64,000 nt of DNA from an uncultured Veillonella sp. (GCA_900544365.1 UQVF01000003.1:1-64000), one strand, 5' to 3'. Shown: positions 44,450 to 53,406, numbered from the stretch's first letter. Notes: generated by a model from the sequence alone, not told the origin. Translations and numbers: made by a program.

Positions 44450-45400
44450 ATGTTAATACAAGATAAACATGCAGTGGAGCAACGATTATTAATTCAATCG
44501 GCTATACTCATGTCATTTGTGGCTATAGGCGGAACTATGATGGGGGTTTTTAGTGGATCCAGTGCAATCTTATTGGATGGAGTAGTATCGTTTATTGCCG
44601 TTATTATCAAGGTGATGATGATCATTACATCCAGATTGGTATCCAATGAAACAAGTAAGCGCTTTCAGTTTGGCTATTGGCAGTTTGAACCGCTGGTGTT
44701 GATTGCAGAAGGTAGCTTTACCTTGCTTATCGTAAGCTATGCCTTTTTATCGGGGCTAACGGATTTATTGGGGGGCGGTCGTGCTGTTCATGTGGGACCT
44801 GCAATCATTTATGCTACAATTTTTACTATTGCTGATACTTGTTATTATTTCTACGTGCACCAAATTAATAAGAAGTTACAATCCAACTTGGTAAAGTTTG
44901 ACAATATTAGTTGGTCCATCGATGCTATGTTAGAAGCGGGAATTTTAATTAGCTTTTTAGTGGCTTTTGGATTAGAACACTTTGGTTATGCAGAATGGGC
45001 GGTATATGTGGACCCTATTGTGCTCATCATTTTATCGTTACAAATGATGCCTTCAGCCTTAAAAATTATTATTCCATCGGTAAAGCAAATTATGGGGGTT
45101 GCACCTTTAACTTTGCATAATCGAATTCAGTTTATTATGGATTCTTTTATGGAAAAGTATAAGTTTAAGGATTATGTGACTAGTGTGCAAGCTTATGGGA
45201 ATGTAAAAATGATTGAAATAGATATTTTAATTCCTAAAAATTTCCCCAAACAGACAATTGTAGAGCTAGATGAAATTCGCAATGAAATTGACCTTGCCAT
45301 TGGTGGTGACCCAGCAGAGAAATGGGTAACTATTACATTTACGGCTACAAAAAAATGGATGGCAAAAGATTACTTATTAGACGAAGAAGACGAAGATTAA
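44450..45400 (+). CDS. Cation-diffusion-facilitator family transporter (COG3965-like)
   Basis: A 316-residue CDF-type transporter with about six helices and a C-terminal cytoplasmic ferredoxin-like domain (from about residue 225). The metal site on helix 2 reads LLDGVVSF, with Ser where the second Asp of Zn/Fe transporters such as YiiP would be. Helix 5 reads SIDAMLEAG, so Asp replaces the usual His and Glu the following Asp. The COG3965 subgroup shares this deviation, so the substrate metal is uncertain. The tail ends in an acidic DEEDED. It heads a co-directional group with dedA, gt39 and udg. Confidence 0.82.
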   Translation: MLIQDKHAVEQRLLIQSAILMSFVAIGGTMMGVFSGSSAILLDGVVSFIAVIIKVMMIITSRLVSNETSKRFQFGYWQFEPLVLIAEGSFTLLIVSYAFLSGLTDLLGGGRAVHVGPAIIYATIFTIADTCYYFYVHQINKKLQSNLVKFDNISWSIDAMLEAGILISFLVAFGLEHFGYAEWAVYVDPIVLIILSLQMMPSALKIIIPSVKQIMGVAPLTLHNRIQFIMDSFMEKYKFKDYVTSVQAYGNVKMIEIDILIPKNFPKQTIVELDEIRNEIDLAIGGDPAEKWVTITFTATKKWMAKDYLLDEEDED

Positions 45401-45427
45401 TGGATATCTTCCTATGAGGAGAGAAGA

Positions 45428-46018
45428 ATGGATTATTTATTGACAGTTATGGAGACCTATGGGTATGCAGCCATGTTTATTTGCATGGTATTGGAAAATG
45501 CAAATATTCCGATTCCTAGTGAAATTATTTTAGGGTTTGCTGGATACTTAGTATTTCAAGGTGTATTTGATTTGAATACGGCCATTATTGTCGGTGTAGT
45601 AGCAGGGGTTGTAGGATCTGTGTTATCGTATTGGCTTGGTGAATTTGGTGGCAGACCTCTACTAATGAAATATGGAAAGTATATTTTACTTAGTGAGGAT
45701 AAATTTGGTGCTGCAGAAAAGTTATTTAATCGCTATGGTGGTGCGGCGGTGTTTATCGGTCGCTTATTACCAGGGGTGCGGACATTTATTTCCTTCCCAG
45801 CAGGGGTAGCTAGATATCCAATGACACCTTTTGTGGTTTGGACTACTTTAGGGACTATCCCATGGACTATTTTGTTAGTTTGGCTAGGAATGAAATTAGG
45901 AGAACACTGGAAAGACTTAATTGACTATAATCATGAATTACTTGTTGCGATGATTCTTGTGTTTGCTATAGTGGCTGTGATATACGGCTTGAAATATTGG
46001 AAACGTCGTAATAGATAG
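45428..46018 (+). CDS. DedA-family membrane protein
   Basis: A 196-residue DedA (VTT-domain) protein with about five membrane helices. The family signature ENANIPIPSEIILGFAGYL (about 23-41) and the re-entrant GRLLPGVRTFISFPAG loop (about 115-130) are present. DedA proteins have been implicated in undecaprenyl-phosphate and phospholipid flipping. An ArnT-like glycosyltransferase, which uses an undecaprenyl-phosphate donor, follows by 10 bp, so the two probably act in one envelope pathway (inference). It has a GGAGAG site. Confidence 0.9.
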   Translation: MDYLLTVMETYGYAAMFICMVLENANIPIPSEIILGFAGYLVFQGVFDLNTAIIVGVVAGVVGSVLSYWLGEFGGRPLLMKYGKYILLSEDKFGAAEKLFNRYGGAAVFIGRLLPGVRTFISFPAGVARYPMTPFVVWTTLGTIPWTILLVWLGMKLGEHWKDLIDYNHELLVAMILVFAIVAVIYGLKYWKRRNR

Positions 46019-46028
46019 GGAGATGCGT

Positions 46029-47630
46029 ATGAAATTACATCGTGTGACCTATGTAGTATTTCTCTTTTTCTTAGGAGTCTATGTACTAGGCAACCATCTG
46101 TTGCCGGTGTCGGACCCAGTAGAGTCGAATTATGCATTAACGGCAAAAGAGATGGTCTTGTCTGGAGATTGGTTGTCCCCACAAATCTATGGGCACTATT
46201 GGTTTGACAAACCAATTATGATCTATTGGTTATTGAGTTTGTCCTATTCCGTATTCGGTATAACAGACTTTGCAGCGCGGTTTCCATCAGCTCTTTTCGG
46301 GGCCTTATCAGTGGCCTTTGTGTACCAAGGCGTGCGCACCTTAACAGGACAACGCTTGGGAGCTTTAGTATCTGCTTTTATCTTAGGGACATCTCTTATT
46401 GTATGGACCATTGCGCACGGTATCATCACAGATATGGTCCTCTTATTTGCTACGGTAGGCACACTTTATTACGCCTATTATGGACTACTAGCTAAGAGCC
46501 CTTGGCATATAGCAGGAGCTTATGGATTTGCGGGTATCGCAGTATTGACGAAGGGTCCTGTAGGTCTCGTATTGCCGGGACTGTTGTTCCTTGTGTATGC
46601 AGGTGTTAAACGTTCTTTACCATTGGTGAAAGCTTTATTTCCATGGCAAGGTATCCTCGTATTTTTAGCGATTGTTTTGCCTTGGTATGGATATATGTAC
46701 CATACTCATGGTATGGAATTTATCAATGGATTTTTAGGGCTCCATAATATAACGAGAGCGACCCAATCGGAGCATCCAGAGGTGAATCATTGGTGGTACT
46801 ATCTACCTATTTTCCTAGGTGGCTCTCTCCCTTGGACGGGAGCTATTTTATATGGTATGTATCGGGGATGGAAAACTAGAACTGATGCTTATTTATATAC
46901 GATGATTATGGGATGGGGTACGATTTTATTTTATACGGCAATGGCTACCAAATACCCGACGTATGCCTTTATTTCGGTGGTTCCCTTTAGCTTGTTAGGT
47001 GCTTTTGGTATTATTTCATTGAAAGATGCCAGTCACCGTGCTTGGTGGTGGGTGTTGGGGCCTACTCTAGTATTATGGTGGGCTCTTGGTATTGGTACAT
47101 TCTTTGCACCTTGGGGTTTTTGGTGGATTCTTCGAGCAGTTGTGGTAGGGCTTACCTTATTCTTGAGTGGATGTTACTGGTATCGGAAACGATTAATGAT
47201 GCCTTTTACAGTGGGGATGGGCACCTTGGTAGTGCTAAGTATTGTTCTCATGGAAGGGTTAGTACCCTTCTTAGGCTTGCGTTCTTCTGTGACCTATCAT
47301 GAACAGATACGTAGCTTTCATGGACCTGTCTATTATTATGGAGAATATGCAGCATCTGTGCCGTATTATTTAGATATTACCCCAGTACGTGTGGAGCCTA
47401 GTCCAGAACGATTGGCGAAGTATAATGTACAGCGCAGTGAAAAGTGGAATGGTAAGAATGTGATGCCTCAAATTGAGGAACAAGAGTTATTTAAACGCTT
47501 GCAATCTGGAGAACGGATGCTGATTATTACCAATAAAAATTATGGTAAAGAATTAGAGGATTCTTCAGTAGGTCAATACTTAGAACGTGATACAAGTAGT
47601 TCTAAGGTAGTACTATTGCATTCCAAATAG
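46029..47630 (+). CDS. GT39/ArnT-like membrane glycosyltransferase
   Basis: A 533-residue protein with about 11 membrane helices. The first extracytoplasmic loop has the catalytic Asp and ArnT/PMT hallmark as SDPVESNYALTAKEMVLSGD, then YWFDKPIMIYW. The C-terminal roughly 110 residues form a small soluble domain. Family members transfer a sugar from a polyprenyl-phosphate donor to lipid A or protein outside the inner membrane. The start at 46029 is used because GGGAG lies 6 nt upstream; the ATG at 46023 abuts that site. The acceptor is unknown. Confidence 0.87.
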   Translation: MKLHRVTYVVFLFFLGVYVLGNHLLPVSDPVESNYALTAKEMVLSGDWLSPQIYGHYWFDKPIMIYWLLSLSYSVFGITDFAARFPSALFGALSVAFVYQGVRTLTGQRLGALVSAFILGTSLIVWTIAHGIITDMVLLFATVGTLYYAYYGLLAKSPWHIAGAYGFAGIAVLTKGPVGLVLPGLLFLVYAGVKRSLPLVKALFPWQGILVFLAIVLPWYGYMYHTHGMEFINGFLGLHNITRATQSEHPEVNHWWYYLPIFLGGSLPWTGAILYGMYRGWKTRTDAYLYTMIMGWGTILFYTAMATKYPTYAFISVVPFSLLGAFGIISLKDASHRAWWWVLGPTLVLWWALGIGTFFAPWGFWWILRAVVVGLTLFLSGCYWYRKRLMMPFTVGMGTLVVLSIVLMEGLVPFLGLRSSVTYHEQIRSFHGPVYYYGEYAASVPYYLDITPVRVEPSPERLAKYNVQRSEKWNGKNVMPQIEEQELFKRLQSGERMLIITNKNYGKELEDSSVGQYLERDTSSSKVVLLHSK

Positions 47631-47640
47631 TGAGGTACCT

Positions 47641-48348
47641 ATGTCAGTAGAACGATTGATGCGACAATTAAAAGGATTTTCCAGCCCCCATGTGTATAAT
47701 CCTTGGAATGATTTTGATGAACGCTATGATACGAATCAGCGGTCGAGCTCTATTCGGAGAAAACAGTTGCAAGCCTATTTGGAGCAGCGATTAGATCGCG
47801 CCAAAATTCTTATTATTGCAGAAGCGGTGGGCTATCAAGGCGGACGGTTTACAGGGATTGCTATGACCTGTGAAAGAATGCTGTTAGGGCATCACCCTAC
47901 AGTAGGACCCTCTATGGTGTTTACTGGATTAGAAGCGAAACGAACTAGTAATCCAAAGAGTGAGTATATTATAAAACCGACACAAAAAGAAAAGGGCTTC
48001 AATGAGCCCACTGATTCTGTGGTTTGGAATGCTATGTTAGAAGCTAATATCGACCCTTATGAAGTGGTGCTGTGGAATATCTTTCCTTTTCATCCTTATA
48101 AGGGTACAGATGGTTTGACGAATCGAACGCCTACAAAGCAAGAATTAGATTTAGGGTGGACCTATACAAAACAATTGTTAGATTTATTTCCACAGGCTCG
48201 GATCATTGGAGTGGGACAGAAAGCAAGTCTTACACTCAGTGACTATGGTATCGATGTACAAGCTACATTGCGCCATCCAGCCAATGGAGGGGCGGGATTG
48301 TATAAACAGCAATTTCGAGCTTTTATTGAGGAAAATCTGAAAGCTTAA
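47641..48348 (+). CDS. Uracil-DNA glycosylase superfamily protein
   Basis: A 235-residue single-domain protein of the UDG fold. Motif 1 is ILIIAEAVGYQGGRFTGIAM (about residues 56-75) and motif 2 is LRHPANGGAGLYK, in which the HP-Ser/Ala loop is recognisable. It lacks the GEAPG-ED signature and Fe-S cysteines of family 4, so it falls in a less-characterised branch whose base specificity is unknown. It has a GAGGT site and lies 10 bp after gt39, being the last gene of that run. Confidence 0.82.
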   Translation: MSVERLMRQLKGFSSPHVYNPWNDFDERYDTNQRSSSIRRKQLQAYLEQRLDRAKILIIAEAVGYQGGRFTGIAMTCERMLLGHHPTVGPSMVFTGLEAKRTSNPKSEYIIKPTQKEKGFNEPTDSVVWNAMLEANIDPYEVVLWNIFPFHPYKGTDGLTNRTPTKQELDLGWTYTKQLLDLFPQARIIGVGQKASLTLSDYGIDVQATLRHPANGGAGLYKQQFRAFIEENLKA

Positions 48349-48368
48349 TAAATAATGCAAAAAAGATG

Positions 48369-48432
48369 AAAAGCCGTGGCACTTCTAAAAACAGACCTAC
48401 GCTAATGTTTTTAGTAAGCACCACGGCTTTTC
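48369..48432. terminator. Large two-part terminator hairpin
   Basis: AAAAGCCGTGG (48369-48379) pairs with CCACGGCTTTT (48421-48431). A second inner stem, CTAAAAAC/GTTTTTAG, lies at 48385-48392 and 48407-48414. Confidence 0.85.
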
Positions 48433-48540
48433 TTTGTGAGGGTGTTATAGGGGACTATGATACTTTTGCGTCATATATTGAGAGATAAACGAAGAAGTGC
48501 CCCCTTTGTGATGAATATAATAAAGAAACAGGTATTGCAA

Positions 48541-48575
48541 AAAATCCTACTATCGATAATGATGGTAGGATTTTT
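48541..48575. terminator. Terminator after bioF
   Basis: A 14-position stem with one G-U type pair (48541-48554 with 48561-48574) is flanked by A and T runs. On the minus strand it follows the bioF stop. Confidence 0.85.
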
Positions 48576-48600
48576 ATATAGGAATTTAAAGGAAGCTTTG

Positions 48601-49761
48601 TTATAAGGTCTTTTGTATTGGTAGTGTTTGCAATACTTGGATGACCTTGTGTAATTCTGCTTCTGTGTGTGAAGCGGTTACGGTTAAGCGCAATCGTCCT
48701 GTGTTGATAGGCACGGTAGGTGGACGAATGGCACTCAGGATAATGCCTTCTTGTTCACATAGGTGACTGGCTTCTAATGTGTCTTCGTTGGATCCAATGA
48801 TAATGGGGAAAATAGGTGTTTCATCGCTGCTAGGGATGCCTAAAGATTGCAATGCTTTGTGCATGTATTCTGTATTGCTCCGCAGGTTTTGATAGACCAT
48901 TGGTTCCTGTGCCAATACTTCTAGGGCCCCAAGGCTAGCACCGATGTCAGCTGGAGATAAAGCGGTGGCAAAGATAAAGGGACGACTGTGATTGATAATG
49001 TAATCGATAACAGTGTTAGAACCGCAGACGTATCCACCGATAGACCCTAAGGCTTTACTCATAGTGCCAGTGGTGATGATACGTGGGCTTTCACAGTGAA
49101 AGTGATGCGCTGTGCCACGGCCCTCACCAATGACGCCAGTAGCATGAGCATCATCTACGATGAGAAGAGCATCGTAGAGCTCAGCTAGCTCTAGTAGTTC
49201 CGGTAAGGGGGCTATATCCCCATCCATGCTGAACACCCCATCTGTGATGATGAAACGCATACCATAGTGCTTGGATTCAGCTAGTAATGGTTCAAGGGCT
49301 TGTACATCTTTGTGGGGATATACTTGCACCTTGGCGCCACTGAGACGACATCCATCGATAAGGCTTGCATGGTTGAGTTCATCACTGAAAATGATGTCCC
49401 CTTTATGTGCAAGCGCCGATATAGTTCCAAGATTAGCCATAAAACCGGCTGTAAAAGTGAGAGCTTTTTCACATTCTTTCCACTGTGCAAGTCGGGTTTC
49501 TAGTTCTTGAAATAAAGGAAAAGAACCAGAGGTAAGACGAGCGCCACCAGAGCCAGTACCATATTGTTGAATAGCCTGTGAGGCACGCTCTTTCACGTGT
49601 GGATGGTGGGTTAAGCCGAGGTAGTTGTTCGATGCCATCATCAGATAAGTAGAATCTTCATGGATAACGTGAGTAGCATCGATAGGGGTATACGTACGAG
49701 GAGAACGAAATTGTGATTCCTCTTGGCGTAGAGTTAAGGCTTTGGTATATCGACTAAACAT
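48601..49761 (-). CDS. bioF: 8-amino-7-oxononanoate synthase
   Basis: A 386-residue PLP-dependent alpha-oxoamine synthase condensing pimeloyl thioester with alanine in biotin synthesis. Visible are the substrate motif SNNYLGL (about 44-50), YGTGSGGARLTSG, the Asp-containing IVDDAHATGVIGEGRG and the PLP lysine in TTGTMSKALGSIGGYV. It overlaps bioW by 8 bp, which argues for pimeloyl-CoA as donor. No bioA, bioD or bioB follows; they must lie elsewhere, or the cell takes later steps from another locus. It is regulated by the BirA-type operator at 51026-51059. Confidence 0.95.
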   Translation of the reverse strand: MFSRYTKALTLRQEESQFRSPRTYTPIDATHVIHEDSTYLMMASNNYLGLTHHPHVKERASQAIQQYGTGSGGARLTSGSFPLFQELETRLAQWKECEKALTFTAGFMANLGTISALAHKGDIIFSDELNHASLIDGCRLSGAKVQVYPHKDVQALEPLLAESKHYGMRFIITDGVFSMDGDIAPLPELLELAELYDALLIVDDAHATGVIGEGRGTAHHFHCESPRIITTGTMSKALGSIGGYVCGSNTVIDYIINHSRPFIFATALSPADIGASLGALEVLAQEPMVYQNLRSNTEYMHKALQSLGIPSSDETPIFPIIIGSNEDTLEASHLCEQEGIILSAIRPPTVPINTGRLRLTVTASHTEAELHKVIQVLQTLPIQKTL

Positions 49762-50509
49762 GGTGAATCCCTTTCGTTGTGACCCAAGTAGGGGTGGATG
49801 TAAAATACTGTAGTAATGTATCTAAAGGTGCCTCTTCGGTGATGAAGAAGGCACGACCACCAATGGGACTACCATAGACTTTCATAGGGCTTAATCGATG
49901 GTACGTCGTACCGTAGGACACATAGCCGGTTGTATAATCTGGATCGTCAGACCAACACAGTTCGCCTAGCACATAGGGGGATGCTAAGACTTTACTAGCC
50001 AAGATAAGAGCTTCTCTAGAATGGATAGAGGAACATCCGAAGTGCTGTAAATGTTGATGTATATCAGCATCACTTTCTGCATCCATACGGGATACCCGTA
50101 CTGTTTGGGGGTATATCTCGCCTGTGGTAGCATTGATGAGCCAAGCACCACTCACTGCTTCTGTGTTTTGGCTAAGTTTGGCAAAAGCATTTTGAGTTGC
50201 TCGTTCATGAATCTGTGCTTGTTGTAATAGTTGGGTAGCTACCCGGTGAGACTCCTCGATCGTTGCGGATTCTGTGGTAGCCACTGTGAGAGCCGGAACT
50301 TTCATGATAGAATCGTCAGGAATCTCATCAATTTGTAAGTTGATAAAGTCTGGACGGCCTTTGCTATGTTGTAATGCTCGCTGTAAAAACTCTTCTGAAA
50401 CACGTGATAAGGACTCTAAGGAAACGAGACGTTCTGCCCCAGAAATATGAGAGCCTCCTTGTTCATGAGGGCCGCCCTTAGCGGCGCGCATACGAATACT
50501 GTAAACCAT
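49754..50509 (-). CDS. bioW: 6-carboxyhexanoate-CoA ligase (pimeloyl-CoA synthetase)
   Basis: A 251-residue BioW, which activates free pimelate with ATP and CoA. The family start is present (YSIRMRAAKGGPHEQGGSHISGAE, shown by its first half), with the conserved GGAERLV-like region and the C-terminal GYVSYG and GGRAFF segments. BioW implies that pimelate, not a BioC/BioH-made thioester, is the entry compound. The membrane S component directly upstream (6 bp) is therefore a candidate pimelate importer. The length agrees with characterised BioW proteins. Confidence 0.94.
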   Translation of the reverse strand: MVYSIRMRAAKGGPHEQGGSHISGAERLVSLESLSRVSEEFLQRALQHSKGRPDFINLQIDEIPDDSIMKVPALTVATTESATIEESHRVATQLLQQAQIHERATQNAFAKLSQNTEAVSGAWLINATTGEIYPQTVRVSRMDAESDADIHQHLQHFGCSSIHSREALILASKVLASPYVLGELCWSDDPDYTTGYVSYGTTYHRLSPMKVYGSPIGGRAFFITEEAPLDTLLQYFTSTPTWVTTKGIHHV

Positions 50510-50515
50510 GAGTAA

Positions 50516-51010
50516 TTAACCTTGTTTTACTTTCAACGTAGCAGCTAAACGTGGTAAACGTCGTAGGATGCTGTAGAAGATTGGACTTACAATGACTGTG
50601 AAAATCATGCCAGGGACAGCCATGACAAGCATAGGAATGATCATTTTGCCAAAGGACAAACCAATGGTGATACGGGCGATGGCAGACGCAATAGGGCCAG
50701 AGATAAGAATGGACCACATGCGGTTTTTACCAATCCATAAGATAAGACCTACGATGAGGCGGAACTGCATGGCAATGGCAACATTTAGCAAGTTTTGTGT
50801 GCCCAACACAAGACCAATCAAACTAGAAAGACAACCGCAGATGATGTACTTACGGAACCCAAAGGCAGCGCAAATGGCTACGGCCAAGGGAGCAGATAAT
50901 TGGAACTCTACACCGGGAATTAAGTTGGGAATTTTGATGCCTCCTAGAATTGTCATCATTGCTGTTAAGATGCCGATCTCTGCAATTGTGTGAATACTTA
51001 CATTTCTCAT
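50516..51010 (-). CDS. ECF-type S component in the biotin operon (possible pimelate transporter)
   Basis: A 164-residue hydrophobic protein with five to six helices. The N-terminus (HTIAEIGILTAMMTILGG) and the AAFGFRKYIICGCLSSLIGLVLGT segment are typical of ECF substrate-binding subunits. It is not BioY by sequence as far as I can judge. As first gene of the operon with bioW and bioF, it most likely brings in a biotin precursor such as pimelate. It has a GGAGG site and lies directly downstream of the BirA-type operator. Function is inferred from context. Confidence 0.72.
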   Translation of the reverse strand: MRNVSIHTIAEIGILTAMMTILGGIKIPNLIPGVEFQLSAPLAVAICAAFGFRKYIICGCLSSLIGLVLGTQNLLNVAIAMQFRLIVGLILWIGKNRMWSILISGPIASAIARITIGLSFGKMIIPMLVMAVPGMIFTVIVSPIFYSILRRLPRLAATLKVKQG

Positions 51011-51025
51011 TTTGTGACCTCCTTA

Positions 51026-51059
51026 TTGTAAACTTTCAAAAACCTTACTTCGTTTACAT
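51026..51059 (-). promoter_or_regulatory. BirA-type operator of the biotin operon
   Basis: TTGTAAAC (51026-51033) and GTTTACA (51052-51058) form a dyad separated by 18 bp, the geometry of the biotin repressor site TTGTAAACC-N16-GGTTTACAA. It overlaps the predicted -10 (51058-51063) and transcription start of the minus-strand operon. Confidence 0.78.
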
Positions 51060-51097
51060 TATAAAACGCAATTGCATTTAGTGCAATATTCAATTGC
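51058..51097 (-). promoter_or_regulatory. Biotin operon promoter with a second palindrome
   Basis: On the minus strand, TTGCAC (51086-51081) and TATAAT (51063-51058) are 17 bp apart. The -35 lies inside ATTGCA-N5-TGCAAT (51070-51086), and a third ATTGCA copy follows at about 51092-51097. This could be a second operator. Confidence 0.5.
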
Positions 51098-51128
51098 AAA
51101 TTTTATGGATTAGGGAGAGGTGCCTTAG

Positions 51129-51437
51129 TTGCTTAGGGTGGATTTTCTATAGTATAATAAAGGTAATTATTTTGATCGGCTTATGAACCTTATGGGTTCC
51201 CAAATATTTCACAGTAGAAGTATGTATAGAGGGTATATGCTTTGCTGTGTAGAAGAATGTGACATAGATAGTGAGAAAGGTTTCTCACAGTGTTTTACTG
51301 TATGAATACGAACAGAAATAGATACTTATTTGTGCTTACATGCCGATACATGCTCAACCATCAGCGGATGGAATTAGATAGTCTTGGACTATGGTAGTAT
51401 GTATAGACAGTACGACTATAGTCCCGTAGGAGGAAAT
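51129..51437 (+). promoter_or_regulatory. rnjA promoter and long structured 5' leader
   Basis: TTGCTT (51129-51134) and TATAAT (51153-51158) with an 18-bp spacer predict a leader of about 270 nt without genes. It contains several hairpins (GAACC/GGTTC near 51190, GTGAGAAA/TTTCTCAC near 51271-51288). Next to the ribosome-binding site are two mutually exclusive stems: ATAGTC-TTG-GACTAT (51378-51392), or GGACTAT (51386-51392) with ATAGTCC (51418-51424). Confidence 0.5.
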
Positions 51438-53357
51438 TTGAATACACAAGAAGAAAGAACAACGGTAGCTGCACCAACAGGTGAAGCTACGCAACAACGA
51501 CCACGCCCGACAACACGTACACGTCGTACGACAGGTCAAAATCGTCGCGCTACTGTGAAAGCGGATGGAGAACGTCCAAACCGTCCACGTCCACAAGGTG
51601 ACAATGGCGAACGTCGTCAATCTAATCGTGGTCCACGTAGACCGCAACGGACAAATACACCTGTAGAAAAACATGAACAAACAACACGTCCACATGTGCG
51701 AAAAGATAAATTACAAATCATTCCATTAGGTGGTTTAGGTGAGATCGGCAAAAATATGACCATCTTCCAATATGGCGATGATATAGTAGTATTAGATGCG
51801 GGTTTAGCATTCCCAGAAAATGATATGTTAGGGGTAGATATTGTAATCCCTGATATGAGTTATTTAATTGAGCATAAAGATAAGGTACGTGCTGTTGTTA
51901 TCACTCACGGTCACGAAGACCATATTGGGTCTTTGGCGTACTTATTAAAAGAAGTAAACGTACCTGTATATGCTACGAACTTAGTATGTGGATTGATTGA
52001 AGGTAAATTAAAAGAACATCATGTAAAAGCTAAAAAATTACACGTTGTAAAAGCTGGTGATGAATTTAAAATTGGTTGCTTCAAAGTAGGCTTTATTCAA
52101 ACAAATCACTCCATTCCAGATGCGTGTGCTATCTTTTTAGAAACGCCAGTAGGTACCGTAGTACATACAGGGGACTTTAAAGTAGATCAAACGCCAGTAG
52201 ATGGCAAATTGATGGATGTTCATAAATTTGCAGAGCTTGGTAACAAAGGGGTATTGGCGCTTATGTCCGACTCCACAAATGTAGAAAAACCAGGATTTAC
52301 TCCATCTGAAAGCTCCGTAGGACCAGCTATCATGCGTGCTGTCGCAGAAGCGACCGGTCGTGTTATTCTAGCTACATTTGCATCTAATGTGTCTCGTTTA
52401 CAACAAGCTATTGATGCAGCGGTAGCTACAAAACGCAAAGTAGTAGTGTTAGGTCGTTCCATGGTAAATGTTACAGAAATTGCTCAAGAGCGTGGTTACT
52501 TAACTGTACCAGAAGGAACTATCATCGGTGATGATGAAATGAATCGCTATCGCGCTGATGAAATTATGATTTTAACAACAGGTTCTCAAGGGGAACCGAT
52601 GGCGGGGCTATCTCGTATGTCTACGAACAATCATCGTACCGTAGAGATTACACCAAATGATACTGTTATTATCTCCGCCACACCAATTCCTGGTAATGAA
52701 GCGGCCGTAGGACGTACCATCGATAACTTATTGCGCCAAGGTGCTCATGTAGTCTATGGCAAGGATCGTGGCATTCATGTATCTGGTCATGGTAGTCAAG
52801 AAGATTTAAAAACTATGTTGAACTTAGTGCGACCTAAATTCTTTATTCCTGTGCATGGTGAATATCGTATGTTGAAAAAGCATGGAGAACTCGCTGTGTC
52901 TATGGGAATTGTAAAACCTAGCAATGTCTTGGTAGGTGATAATGGACAGATTTTTGAGTTCACTACTCGCACAGGTCGTCTAGCAGGTCGTGTGCCTGCT
53001 GGTAAAGTCTTTGTTGATGGCCTAGGTGTTGGTGATGTCGGTAATATTGTAATTCGTGACCGACAACAGTTGGCACAAGAAGGTATGGTAATTGTAGTTA
53101 TGGCTATGGACCGTGCTTCGGGTACGATTGTAGCGGGTCCAGATATGTTGTCTAGAGGCTTTGTATATGTTCGTGATGCAGAAGAATTGCTGAGTGAAGC
53201 ACAACGTCGTGTAGATGCAGCTGTGGAGAAATGTGAAATGGATCATATTAAAGATTGGACAACGATTAAAACAGTGGTGCGTGACACATTAGGAAAATTC
53301 TTCTATGAAAAAACACGCCGTCGTCCAATGATTTTACCAATCATTCAAGACGTATAA
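51438..53357 (+). CDS. rnj: Ribonuclease J
   Basis: A 639-residue metallo-beta-lactamase/beta-CASP nuclease with 5'-3' exo- and endonuclease activity on RNA. The metal site HGHEDH lies in VVITHGHEDHIGSLAYLL. The beta-CASP motifs include SDSTN and the C-terminal HVSGHG and HGEYRM segments. A TTG at 51438 is preferred as start since AGGAGG lies 4 nt upstream; the frame is open back to 51384. The first roughly 85 residues are a Thr/Arg/Pro/Gln-rich disordered extension, probably RNA-binding. A roughly 270-nt structured leader suggests post-transcriptional autoregulation. Confidence 0.94.
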   Translation: MNTQEERTTVAAPTGEATQQRPRPTTRTRRTTGQNRRATVKADGERPNRPRPQGDNGERRQSNRGPRRPQRTNTPVEKHEQTTRPHVRKDKLQIIPLGGLGEIGKNMTIFQYGDDIVVLDAGLAFPENDMLGVDIVIPDMSYLIEHKDKVRAVVITHGHEDHIGSLAYLLKEVNVPVYATNLVCGLIEGKLKEHHVKAKKLHVVKAGDEFKIGCFKVGFIQTNHSIPDACAIFLETPVGTVVHTGDFKVDQTPVDGKLMDVHKFAELGNKGVLALMSDSTNVEKPGFTPSESSVGPAIMRAVAEATGRVILATFASNVSRLQQAIDAAVATKRKVVVLGRSMVNVTEIAQERGYLTVPEGTIIGDDEMNRYRADEIMILTTGSQGEPMAGLSRMSTNNHRTVEITPNDTVIISATPIPGNEAAVGRTIDNLLRQGAHVVYGKDRGIHVSGHGSQEDLKTMLNLVRPKFFIPVHGEYRMLKKHGELAVSMGIVKPSNVLVGDNGQIFEFTTRTGRLAGRVPAGKVFVDGLGVGDVGNIVIRDRQQLAQEGMVIVVMAMDRASGTIVAGPDMLSRGFVYVRDAEELLSEAQRRVDAAVEKCEMDHIKDWTTIKTVVRDTLGKFFYEKTRRRPMILPIIQDV

Positions 53358-53370
53358 AGAATGTGATATA

Positions 53371-53406
53371 ATAGGCATATGACGACAGTCATATGTCTAT
53401 TTATTG
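53371..53406 (+). terminator. Terminator after rnj
   Basis: A 13-bp stem with one G-U pair (53371-53383 with 53388-53400) and a TTATT tail. Confidence 0.78.

Noticed and set aside
48457..48606. A 49-codon plus-strand frame between the UDG gene and bioF
   Set aside because: It runs through the bioF terminator and overlaps the bioF end; the hydrophobic sequence is probably chance in AT-rich DNA.
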